Position numbers and translations under genes: made by a program. This document shows, piece by piece, positions 23,341 to 33,870 of a DNA stretch of 64,000 nt. Under the pieces are notes generated by a model. It saw only the letters and a program-made list of their open reading frames with translations, ran no database searches and had not been told where the DNA came from. This DNA comes from Isoetes taiwanensis. Lineage: Eukaryota > Streptophyta > Lycopodiopsida > Isoetales > Isoetaceae. The stretch covers positions 6,890,917-6,954,916 of the forward strand of contig JAJEKV010000041.1 in NCBI GenBank assembly GCA_021234155.1, in the 5' to 3' direction. Numbering within the stretch: the stretch's first letter is position 1; every line of letters begins with the position of its first letter.

Positions 23341-25885
23341 ATGGCTGCCCCAAGATTTTCTACACTTCAAGCTCCGCTCCCAAGGATCGGCTCTTTTTGC
23401 ATCTGTATCCTTCTTGACGCCCACTTTCCGTGAAGCCCTTGTTGGCCCAACTAAAGATGTCGCTAAACGACACAAGCTTTACGAATTCTCTCAAATGGAA
23501 CTTCCGGCTCCAAATCGACCCGGTGGGCAGTTCATCGCCAATATCGTTAACGACCTTAAAGGCTACACCATTTGTGGTCGATGGCACCACCATTTATTTG
23601 ACTCAACATTTGATTTCTGAGGTATTTCATATTCCCTTGCACACCCCTTGTTTATCATGAATTACGCCATACGGGATCTCGATGTCCACGAGTTTGGTGC
23701 ACCTCCTTATCATGCCAATGTCCATCGTCTGACCAATATCGACAAGCCTCAAGAAACCTTTGTTAAATTTTTGTGGCGCAAGTTCCTTGGGTATTCTATC
23801 AAGAACACCCATATCAATAAGCCTTTCTATAACCTGGTCATCACTGCTACACACTCCAACCACCACATAGATTGGCCCCAAATGATGTTCTATCGTCTTC
23901 TCCAAGAAATGGACCGCCGAGGTGCCACTTCCATTTCACGAAGTTTACGTGGGAGGCCACTTTCAAGCCCTCATCCGTCATTACTTCCCTCCCACACCAC
24001 AAAATTCTCATAATTCCACTCAGCGCTCCCTTCCAATGACTAACCGAGCTGGCATTTCACGCCCTTCTTCCCCTGGTCATGTCCAAAGTCCGCACACCCA
24101 TGTCACTGTCTCCTCCTCCGCTACACCATCCAGTTCACACCATCTTTCCCAAACATCACAAACCGGGCAAGCACCGGCTCCACCACCACAACACCCTCGG
24201 CGGTTGTTGTATCATTATCGGCCGAGGATGCTCAAAGCCGCCGCTCTCAAGTTACAAAAGAATCCCAAGGCGCTCTTATGGCGGGGTTCAACGGGCACTA
24301 GAGGCCTCTCGATGCGATTACACGGGACCTTCAAGCCGCCCTTTGCCCAAGTTGCAACTTTGGAGGCCAAACTTCAAGACAACCGCGAAGCTCTCTTACG
24401 GGCTCATGCGGATCTCAAAAGTGCACAAGATCAAGTCAGCCAACTTGCGGATCAAGCGGGCTCGGCTCCAATCAGAAATTCAGAATTTATTGGAGCACAA
24501 CAAGTCAAAGCCGCTCTCGAGTACCAAGGGCCGCAGATATTGCTAAGCTCAGCGCCTTGTACTTTCGAACTTTGTGAAAATTTCAGCACTCAAGTTCAAA
24601 ACCTTACGAGCGGGGCGCTCAAGTTGCCTCCTTTGGCGGCTCGGCTTTCTACACGGACCTCTCGGCTCACCTCTCTTCAAGATCAGCTTACGAGGAGGTG
24701 CGTAAGCGAGAAGATCTTGGATGACGGAGATTGCCGGGTGCCCGTCTCAATACTCAGGAAATCCTCCTCCCGAGTCAACACTTTCGTAAACGGTGCGTGA
24801 CCGATCCGCTTCTTTGCTAGAGCGGGACAACCGGATACGTGATCTTGAACAACGGCCTACTGACAAGCTATTCGGTCTGGCGATGAGGCTCAAGCAAAAC
24901 TTGGCGGCCATACAGCCATTCTTAGCAGAATGCCTTTTGACTTCCCAGTTCCTTCCGCTATCACGATTATGTGGTTGCTTTCGCCGCCACCTCTTCCTTT
25001 CGGTGGCATGCGGCCGATGGACACAATGGATATTCCCTCGGCGGTCGCAGATTTTCTTCGGATTTGGCCAGAACTCTCCATTGAAGACAAAGAGTTGTGC
25101 TGTGCCCTTGTGGTCTTTGATCTCATACACTGTGCCGATCCAGGTCCGGTGGGATCCACGTTTTGTTCGCCGCTCACATTGGGAAGAAGGTGCCACTCTG
25201 GATACCACCACAAATTGGATCTATATTGCTAATGAGCGTGGTTGGCAACGGCCGGCGGATGCGCTTCATGGTCTTGACACCTTCTTGCAGAATGCCACCA
25301 CCTCACATGATCCTTCAGTCCATCTTCAAGCAGGATTTTGTGCTGCTCTCAAATGCATTTTGCTAAGCTCCTTAAATCGGCAGCGTCCCATTTTTCACTG
25401 CAATCCGAATGCCAGTGTCAGTGCCTTTGGCCTCCAGACCTGTCTCCTCATGGAATGTCAGTACATTTCTTGAGCGCCCATCTTTGCCCTTGAAGACATG
25501 GTGCGCTCTCGCTTTCTTATTGATGCAGATCACGCCCTTGGCCAAAAAAACACTCCTCCCCGCTCTTCAAACACGCCAGGATCTCATTAGCCAGTACCAT
25601 AATGGTGCCCGTCCTCACTCCCGTGAGGATCACTTTCAGACAGATGGCTTCCCGCCCTCAGAAACCCTTCCTCCTTTTCTTCACTCTGAGTGTCGTTTGG
25701 TGGGGGGGAGTGTTAGTCCTGTGCCTCCTGGTACAGGACTATTCATGCATACAACAGACCAGGTCAAGCTCAAGGATCCTCAGTCAGCCACGGGTCAGCC
25801 ATCAAAGGCTCAGCAGAAGACCAAGCAGCAGACCACGCAGTCAAAGCCTGTGGCCGTCAACAAGAGGCGCCGCTCAGACAAGTGA
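23341..25885 (+). pseudogene. Family B copy B1: large 3' ORF (env position), broken
   Basis: The start MAAPRFSTLQ aligns with B2 (MAASPKFPTLQ). Conserved pieces in shifting frames include YEFSQMELPAPN, FVKFLWRKFLGYSIKNTHIN, HIDWPQMMFYRLLQEMDR, then RWDPRFVRRS, NWIYIANERGWQ, LQAGFCAALKCILLSSL and FGLQTCLLMECQ. Relative to B2 about 0.5 kb is missing between the DLIHCAD and RWDPRFVRRS regions (near 25130-25150). The frame runs through the polypurine tract into the 3' LTR and ends ...VNKRRRSDK at 25885. The protein is not identified; it sits where Athila elements carry env-like genes, but I see no fusion or envelope hallmark. Confidence 0.65.
25700..25710 (+). promoter_or_regulatory. B1 polypurine tract (inside coding sequence)
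   Basis: The purine run GGGGGGGAG abuts TGTTAG of the 3' LTR at 25711. It is read as Gly codons by the 3' ORF. Confidence 0.8.
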
Positions 25886-26297
25886 CGGCCCGTCACCGCC
25901 CGCGTCAGCGTCAGCGTGATTCTAGGCACTTCAAGAGGCACCGCCAACATTCCTGCAAATCAGGCCTCCTTCCAGGAGTCGGCACCGAGATCAGTCAGAG
26001 TGTCTATATTGGGCCAAAGGCCATTGTACTATATATATGAGTAGAGCTAGCACATGAGTTTTTAGATGAGTTTTGAGTCTTGTCTCCTTTCAGTTTTTCT
26101 CTCTATTGCGAGAGCTCATGTATGTTCATCATTGATATCAAGGAAGCTTATCATTTTCCTCTCATTTGTTCTGTTTTCTTCTTCTTCTTCTCTTCTTGCA
26201 AATCCCGCGTGACATAGTCCCCCGGACTCTCCTGTTAGATCCACGGGTCCTCACAGAGGGCTGTCTTCCAGGAGTTCCCGAACCCAGACCCCAAACA
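25711..26297 (+). mobile_element. 3' LTR of family B copy B1
   Basis: 587 bp, TGTTAG...CAAACA, flanked on the right by ATAGG (26298-26302), identical to the left target site. The first 175 bp encode the C-terminus of the 3' ORF (stop at 25885). Sequence is closer to B2 than the 5' LTR is at several clustered differences. Confidence 0.95.
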
Positions 26298-26437
26298 ATA
26301 GGCATGTTTAGCTCAAAATATTGACAGGGCATACCTGAATTTGCTTGTATAGTGACAATAGGTGTTGGAGCAGCAGCTTCATGATTGTCTTGTGCTTTAG
26401 CAGGCTCAGATGCCTCATTAGTTCTTCTGGGTGCCAT
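26298..26437 (-). pseudogene. Family C copy C2: start of gag
   Basis: The ATG at 26435-26437 gives MAPRRTNEASEPAKAQ, parallel to C1, and runs to ...FELNMPI where B1 is inserted. With 15055-15792 it forms a gag interrupted by one target-site-duplicated element. Confidence 0.85.
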
Positions 26438-26480
26438 GAGTTCAAATTCCAGGAAAATGATCTCGGTAGAACCTCCAAAA

Positions 26481-29027
26481 TGTTGAAGGTGTTCCTGGCA
26501 AAGCCCTCAACCTCAATGGTTTATAACCTCCAGGTTGCTTGAGGCAACCACTCTGAGTGCAAAGATTCCAGAAATAATGCTCAAAAATTCACTGGAAACA
26601 TGTTTCCCTAAAGGCCAAAAAGTCTGCTTCACAAAATGATCTGTAATGTGCACACTACTCAAATTTTGGACATGATTTTCACACCTAGAGACACTCAACA
26701 GTTCTTACTGACAGGCTGCAAAAATCCAGACAGGTCTGATAGGATTAGATAGGCCAAATTTTGATTCCTGACCCTGTCAATTTTAGGTCAATGTCCCTGG
26801 TAGAGAGCTTGGATTTGCAACTCGATGCTGACAGTGAATTTTCTAGATTTGCAAACTCTACTCTTCTTAGATTTACCTGCACAACAAGGGCCAAGACTTC
26901 TATTTTACAAAAGGGATCCTAATTTTCCTCTTGATGACTTCTTGCTATAGGCTGCAAGGTATGAACACATGCTTGTCTAATGTTGCCTTGTTCAACAAAT
27001 GTTATTTGGCAAGAATAACACTGATGTGATTGCTTTTTTATGCTCAAGTGCCTGATACTACCAACAACTAGATCTAAACATGTGAACTCAATGAAGCATT
27101 GATAATTAGATTTGGTAACAACTCAGCATTTGCCTTCTCTAGGGATATACTAAGCTGGCACACTACAAATGTTTGACGATCGGGGTGAAACACTGCAGAG
27201 AACCTCCGATAACTATTTTCTTTTGAGAATATAACTCAATACAAAACAAACAGATGGCAACAAAGATCGGATTTTCAATTGAATCAAACACTCAGGAGAT
27301 AAGAATACATATCCCAAGCTCAAGGTCTTGGTGGGCGCAGAGTCAAATAGGTAAACATTCAAACAATCCAGATAATTAAGTCAATAATCCAGATCAAAGG
27401 TAAACATTGGAGGTCGGGATCAAGCTCATGATCATCAAGCCGGTCCTTCTTCAAAGCCAGGAATCTCTTTTTTGCCTCAAAGCCCTCGAATTTCTTCTGT
27501 GCACGAAAGCCCCTTTTTAAATTCCCCTGTTCTGTTGCGTTCTTGGCTAATTCAATTCAATTCTCTGTCTTTTTGCTTCTCTGATGCATTCTTGGCATTA
27601 TACAGGGTAATTCAGCCATTTAAGATCATGATTGCATGGTTGTTTTGAGAGAATTGGACGGATCTTGGCAGTTTCCAGATTTAGGGTTCTTGGCAATTCG
27701 GAGCAAATATCCCACAGGCTTGATTAGGTTTGGACAACCAAGGTATATAACGAAAAGAAAATCCAGTATTTATAATAATTGCGTGCAATATCCACGTGGG
27801 ATCCGGTACCTCAACCGCCCCACATGCCCGGATGTTCCACGTGGCATGGGGGAATTGGCTGGGAAAGGAAAATAGGCTTGGGGGTAGATAGAAAATTTTT
27901 TATACCTCAAGGCCTATGGCACGATTCCCTAGAAGGCAAATATTAGGCTCAAAATAAGGCCATTTTTCAATTTTCTTTTTTTCAAAGGGAATCTTTTTTT
28001 GCACTCTAGAAGATTCTGGAATCTTTTTTGCCAAAGGGCACTTTCAATTTTGGTCCAAAGAATGACCTAGGGAATGAATGATGTGGCATGTAGAGGTGAT
28101 GACAAGGCTAGGTGATCATGACATGGCAAATGGTGATGATGACGTGTCAATCAACTTGGGCTTGGAAAATTCTTTCTAGTCAAAATTGCAAGTGAGGTGG
28201 AGATGATGTGTGTGACATGTGGATGGTGGTGTGGCAGTGACCATGATGATGTGGCAAGGTGATACATCATCTTATGGGTGCAAACTTAAAGCCTTGGAAT
28301 AAATTTAGTCTTTGAACATGGAAATGGAAGTATGACATGGCATGATTAGAATGATGATGTGTATGGTGATTTGGCATATGGAATGAAGTGTATGGTGACT
28401 TGGCACATAGAATGCATCCTTCATAGGTCAATTTTTGTGAAATACGACTTTTTGACATTCCCTAGGGCACACTTGAGTTTTGGACATTTCCCTTAGGGGT
28501 TTTGCAACTTTTACCCTTTTTTTGACCATGTTGCATGAAATGTTGACTTCTTGACCACATGTATGACCAAGTCAAGTGAAGCTTTGAGCTTTTTGATGGT
28601 GATGAAGTGGCGTGAGTGGTGTGTGGCAAATGGATGATTCTTGAAGGTGTACTTTGACTAGAAAGAATTTTCAAGGCCAAGTTTGACTTGGGAAGGGATT
28701 GTATGCATAGAATTCAAAGTCTAATGGGTGTTTCATGGTGGTGGAAGTTATGGGGAATGTGGAATAGGAGTCACTGCCAAAGATGCCAAGAACACAAATG
28801 ATCACATACCAAGGGATGATGCTCAAGGGTCTTCTCTCTTCTCTTTTCTTCATTTCCTTTGTTTGATTGACCTCTTGTATCTCCTGAGTGACTTGACTTC
28901 CTTTGTTCTTCAAATTCTTGATGTATGATAGTGAAGCGTTACCCTATTGTCTTGCAAACCAAATCACAGTGAGAAGATTAGTGCAAACATGTGCTTAGCT
29001 CTTCCATGCTGCCATAGCATGGCAGCA
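26481..29027 (-). mobile_element. 5' LTR of family C copy C2
   Basis: 2547 bp, homologous over its length to 8030-10567 in reverse. Element orientation start is at 29027 (TGCTGCCATG hairpin, one mismatch in the second arm); the end is at TGTTGAAGG/26481. The conserved TATA box is at 27744-27751. The flanking 5 bp (GTCAT at 29028-29032) do not match C1's flank, so C1 and C2 are separate insertions. Confidence 0.7.
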
Positions 29028-29301
29028 GTCATCAATGTTGTTACTTAGGTTATACATTATTCAACTTTATTTACAAGTCAATTATTGTTAGGTATAAAAA
29101 AATGCCCCTAAAAACCTATACGTTAAGGGCATTTCATGAATTTTCTAAAAGTTAGGGGTATGTTGTGAATTTTGCAAAAAGTTAGGGGTATATTGTATTT
29201 TTTCCCTAAAAGAAATCATGTCAAATTTCAACTTATAAGTTAAAAACAAGTTATGGCAATTAATATACGAGAGTTATACATTATATAGAATTATATAGTG
29301 A
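29028..29301. repeat. AT-rich spacer with a 30-bp direct repeat
   Basis: No gene. It contains two copies of AAAAGTTAGGGGTAT-TTGT (29147-29177 and 29177-29207, period 30). Possibly remnant repeat DNA. Confidence 0.4.
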
Positions 29302-30065
29302 TTTTTTTTTTGAAGAACGACAATTTATTATCAAGGAAAATCAAGATACATACAAGAGACCTGTGACATGGGACTCAAAACCTAGAGGACGAAATAGTCA
29401 CTAAGCAAAACCACCCATACACAGAGTATAAATAATCCTTGTGCCACCTTGAGGCGTTTAATGGCCTCATCACAGTCATCATGTTCTACGTCATCGAGAT
29501 GATCATCAACAGACATCAAATTCTCATGCCATTGAATAGTGCGAGGCAGGATAGCCTCATGAGATGATATCACAGACTTCTTCCTCGCTGCCTTCTTCCA
29601 ATTGACCTGTTGCCATGACTCTTTAGCGCACTGAAGATTAGGACCATCAGCCATAACAACCTCAGAAGCATGAGAGGCAGAAGCAGCAACGTGGAGAGTA
29701 GTAGGAACTATAGTTGCAGTTGATGGTGCTAAGGATGACACCACCGGAACTGTATCTAGGACATCTTCCATAGCCGAGGAATGCAAAGCAACCGGCAAAG
29801 GTTGATCGTGTATAGATGAAGAAATAACAATGGGAGCTTGAACTTGGGAAGAATGTTGAACAGATGCCTGAGACGCACGAGTACCTCGACGAAAGCTAAC
29901 AAAAGCTTCCTTATCAGGAAACAAATGGGATAATTCTGGACCATTCAGAAGCTTAAGATCCAGCTTTTTAGACCAAGGCCCGCTCTTCACAACTATACAA
30001 TCTGGTAAAGGCGAGTCCAGAGGATGTCTCTTCAGCCTCTCGGCGGGCTGGAAGACATGATGCAA
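29302..30065 (-). mobile_element. Poly(A)-tailed retroposon with a 227-codon ORF
   Basis: The minus strand reads an open frame from ~30065 to a stop at 29382, an ~80-nt 3' UTR (TTGATAATAAATTGTCGTTC) and a 10-base poly(A) (poly-T at 29302-29311 on the plus strand). This layout fits target-primed integration by LINE machinery: a truncated LINE or a retrocopy. The protein (DCIVVKSGPWSKK; ESWQQVNWKKAARKKS; hydrophobic end LFILCVWVVLLSDYFVL) is not recognised, and there is no RT motif. No clear target duplication was found. Confidence 0.5.
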
Positions 30066-30324
30066 TAGTCATAAGATATCAGGCTCCTACTGACATTTTG
30101 AAGCTTGGTCATGAATTATGAGCCATGCTCATTTTCGGGTGTGTTGTATTTATGTCCACAATATAAATATATCAACCATTTGTACATGAAAACCTGTCCA
30201 TTTCTTATCTTGTCCATTTCTTATCTTTGCCATGACTGAAACTATTTTTAATGTTTATGCAATTCAACTTTCTTATGTTCAATTCTAATCAACTTACACT
30301 TAACAAATTTTTATAATATTTCTG
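30066..30324. other. Unassigned AT-rich interval
   Basis: No gene. A 17-bp direct duplication (TTGTCCATTTCTTATCT) occurs at about 30195-30232. Confidence 0.35.
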
Positions 30325-30390
30325 GAATGTACAACAGATGTACATAAGATGTACATTTATTGTACATCTTATGTACATTGATGTACATAA
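30325..30390. repeat. TGTACAT-rich cluster, left
   Basis: Five near-consecutive TGTACA(T) units (a palindromic core), 90-155 bp downstream of the stop of the transposase-like relic on the minus strand. The same motif flanks the other end and fills the middle of that relic. Confidence 0.6.
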
Positions 30391-30479
30391 TGCACTTCTG
30401 AAGTAGTCCAGTTCTTCAGTTCTTATCTTTTATATGAACAAAGTATTACAATATTTCTGGAAAGTACCACAGATCTGAC

Positions 30480-33400
30480 TTAGTCCATGTCATCTACAAT
30501 TGCTGGAAGTTGTGATAACAATGTCTCATGGACTTCATCTGGCAAGTGAAATGTCTGTGCTTGCCCCTTCAAAGCTTGTGTTTTACTTCTTGAATGGGAT
30601 TGAACCCCAATCACGCATTCTCGGTACCAAAACATTCTTAGTGGGAAGCGGTTTATACTTATTGTGGCAGCCGGGATTAGTTCATAATATTGTCCTTCAA
30701 TGACACTAGTGCCGCCAGAGTATTCATTTCCATAGTCATCAATTGAATCTTCTTCCAATGCATGCTTTTCCCCGGTGCACATGAGAACATAGTATGAAAC
30801 ACCTTCCACATTGTCCGGGTGCCGCAAAAGACACAAATACATCCGAAATAGCTACTGGTGTCATCTAAACCAGCCTCGCCTCTTCTCAGCGTACAAAACT
30901 TCCACATCATTTTTCAGCTTCACCACGAGAGGCAATATGATCTGTGGGCTCCAAACTTTTTAGAGACCATTCTCCACAATGTTTAATGTTCTCACAATTC
31001 AACCAATTGAAGTTACCGCAAGCATCACAAAAGCACGAGAGTGGTGCGCATAGCAACTTTGTTGGATCCGGCTGGGTTTATAGTTGACACTGTAATGTAT
31101 CTGGCCGAGTACCAGGTAAAGTATTGCAATTGAATGCTTGCCGCCTGTTCACATCTGTTTTTCCAACCTCCCAAAACACCCTTTCGTAATCCGATTCCTT
31201 GGCCCTTAAAACGCACATCATGCCGTTTTACGCACCTATCAGCGGCATGCCATTTTGTTTTCTCTCTTTCGCTCTCAAGCCACAACTTTGCTATACCAGC
31301 CTACCGCCATCATGTGTGCCTTTCCCATGGCCGGATCCAAAGAAATTCCATATCACTCGAATTTTATTTTCAACATGGTATCTCTGATTCCATACCATGC
31401 CCGCGGCAGATTTGAATTGAGATGCACAACCATCCGACCACACATAATGAAGGTTTATGTGTCCACCTCCATTATTCTTAAGCCACCCCAAATGTAATTT
31501 AAAACCATGTTGCACAAAATGAGTGTCATGCTTCCTGTCATCTGAAACATAGAAATGCACTTTGCTTTTTTAAGCTTACCTTCTATTTTCATCATTGAAA
31601 TATGGACCAAAATACTAATTTGATCGGGGATTCCAATGCTCGGATTGCACTTCGTCCACGGTTTCAATGTGTAGTTCTCGCAAAGTCAACAAATGCATAA
31701 CACACACTATTATCGGGAGTTTCTCAACACATCTTTTAAACTGTTTGCTCTTGCTGCGGTGTCTTTGTAAAGTTATGATCTGTAAACTTAGCAAGCTGAA
31801 TTTTCATGTTCTTTAACAAAACAGATGCTTTGTCATTCTGATCAACTAATCTAAGCCTTCTAGATGTACCTTTTTTGGATGGCTCATTGACATATGCATA
31901 TACTTGCCAGTCGACATTCTGAATTCCATCTTCCTCGTTTGGACAAATGTCTAATTTCTTCACTCCACATTCATCACATTCACCTTTAATGCATTTTAGT
32001 TTATGCCATTCATCCGTCACATATTTCTCGCAAACTGTTGACCTCCACAAGATACTAACATTATCAAAAGTCTTCTTGTTTGCTTGAGATACTCCATTGT
32101 TTTGCTGGCATACACAGACACTGCAGCAGCAAGTGCAATTAACATGTAGGGATCTCCTCATATCATTGAAGGCCTTTCTGTACAGATCTGCTTACTCATG
32201 TTTGACACATCAACATGTGTTTCTCTCCTTCAATTTCCGTATGCAATCAGGTTTTAGATACTCGAACTGTCGAAGGCGAATTTTGGTATCAGGGTTCTGA
32301 TATACAAACTGTTGATAAAGCTCAGACTGCAATAACAAAAGCATTAAAGACCATGTTAGCAAAACGATGTCGGCAACCAGATGCCAAAAGAGTATTGAAC
32401 TATACAATTGTACATTTAATGTATGTTCTATGTACATAAAATGTCCATCCAACAGTTCCACTGATCTGTTACTGTACATCTAATGTACATCAATACATCT
32501 AATGTACAGCCAAACAGTTCCATTGATCTGTTACTGTACATTCAATGTACATCTAGTGTACATCTAATGTACACCTAATGTACATCTAATGTACATCTAA
32601 TTAATGTTACAATATTAGTACATCACATTAATGTTACAATATTAGTACATCAAATGTACATATGTATGATTTGTTTGGCTTCATTACCTGAAAGTACACT
32701 AAAATGTAAAATGATGTAATTTTGATATTCAAGTACATGTAAATGCAGCTGCATGGACATGTAAGTGTTAATGGAAACAATGTAAACAATGTAAAATGCA
32801 ATACATTTCATGAAAACCATGTGTATTCATTAACAGGTCACTCGGAACAGAACTAGAATGTACAGAAGAAAGTCATGAAAGAATTTTGGAAGAAAACATA
32901 ATCTCCAAAAACTGAATTGATTCAATTACAAGAGCAAACCTATGAGATATCAAGGTATTGTATTGCTTGTGTTCTTCTCTTCATGACATCTCTAACCTTT
33001 GGTGAAACTTTGGTATTATCAAGCCAAAATTCATGAACCTGACATTTGATTGAATCATCGATTCTATTTGATCTTGGCATCCTTCCCGCCAAAGCCCATA
33101 CATTTGCTCCACTTAATGACATTATCTTCCTTCTTGCTGCAACTTTGGATAAATTTCTTGGCTGTATCTTTAGCAATTTTGAAGAAACATTCTTGTTTAT
33201 ATCTCCTTTTTTTCCAACAATCATTGATAACAGTGAATGTTTTGCAGCCAATTTATCTTTGCTATTAGCAGACTTTACTTCTTGAAGCCCATCTTTCGAG
33301 TTTCTGATCATTGATTTCATAACAATAACTTCGGAAGGATTTCCAATTCTGTGCTCGAAAAAGAAAAAGCCCGTCATCTTGCAAGAAACGAGCACAAAAA

Positions 33401-33560
33401 CTAATCTTTGATCTCGGGCCGGCGTTTGCCAAAGAATCGAGGATGCAATCCACCGAATTGCCAACATCTCGCTTTATTTGTTTTGTGGCATAACACTGGC
33501 CAATGTCGGCATACTTGCGCTTAGAACCACCACTTCCATTGGAATTCTCACCCTCCATGA
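30480..33560 (-). pseudogene. Relic of a cysteine-rich transposase-like gene, unnamed family
   Basis: Minus-strand order: a start MEGENSNGSGGSKRKYADIG near 33558; a basic/Ser region to 32940 with one frame change near 33380; a repeat-filled gap; a Cys-rich part (RQFEYLKPDC, NTC-stop-CVKHE-stop-ADLYRKAF, VNCTCCCSVCVC, CIKGECDECGVKKLDIC, 32290-31950); WQVYAYVNEPSKKG; DEVQSEHW; HFYVSDDRKHDTHF; YVWSDGCASQFKSA (31396-31449); FFGSGHGKGTHDGG (31303-31352); a C-terminal finger LSCFCDACGNFNWLNC (about 31000-31050); end LPAIVDDMD at 30483. The SDG-SQFKS and SGHGKG-DG blocks recall predicted transposase-like proteins of non-flowering plants and invertebrates. At least six stops or frame changes make it a relic. 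DDE chemistry is inferred, not shown. Confidence 0.5.
32402..32670. repeat. ATGTACATCTA array, centre
   Basis: About 270 bp with more than a dozen TGTACATC(T)AA-type units plus a 28-bp tandem duplication (TTAATGTTACAATATTAGTA..., 32603-32660). It separates the two coding halves of the relic and may be an intron or an inserted repeat. Confidence 0.65.
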
Positions 33561-33870
33561 ACAGATTGAAATTGATTTGTATTTCTTGTAGATTCAATTG
33601 GTATGTGTTTACTTCTGGAATTCGTTCGGTGTTCGTCCTGTGAAAGGGGGGAATTTCGGAAAGGGAGGGATGGATCCATTCGAATTGGTTCGGTGGTTCG
33701 GTGGTTAACCAAGAATTTCGGGGGCACTGTCAGGGATGATCTTGCAATCATTGCAAACCTGACATAAAACGACAAACCAGACTATCTTGATGTACATCTA
33801 AAATGTACCCCAAAAAAGCACAAATTCGTCCTTCAATTCAGTACGATGTATGTACACCCTTTCATGCTTT
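33561..33870. repeat. Upstream flank of the relic, with TGTACAT units
   Basis: No gene. TGTACATCTA and ATGTATGTACA units sit at 33787-33862, right before the broken end of A2. They mirror the left cluster and could be subterminal repeats of a DNA transposon; terminal inverted repeats could not be fixed by eye. Confidence 0.45.

Noticed and set aside
22579-23433. 284-codon sense frame in B1
   Set aside because: It runs through the antisense ORF, its promoter and non-coding DNA and has no counterpart in B2.
31134-31497. Plus-strand frames opposite the transposase-like relic
   Set aside because: The minus strand carries the ordered motifs; these are complementary shadows.
32402-32670. CRISPR-like array
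   Set aside because: The units are short palindromic-core repeats of irregular spacing without unique spacers, in a plant nuclear context.
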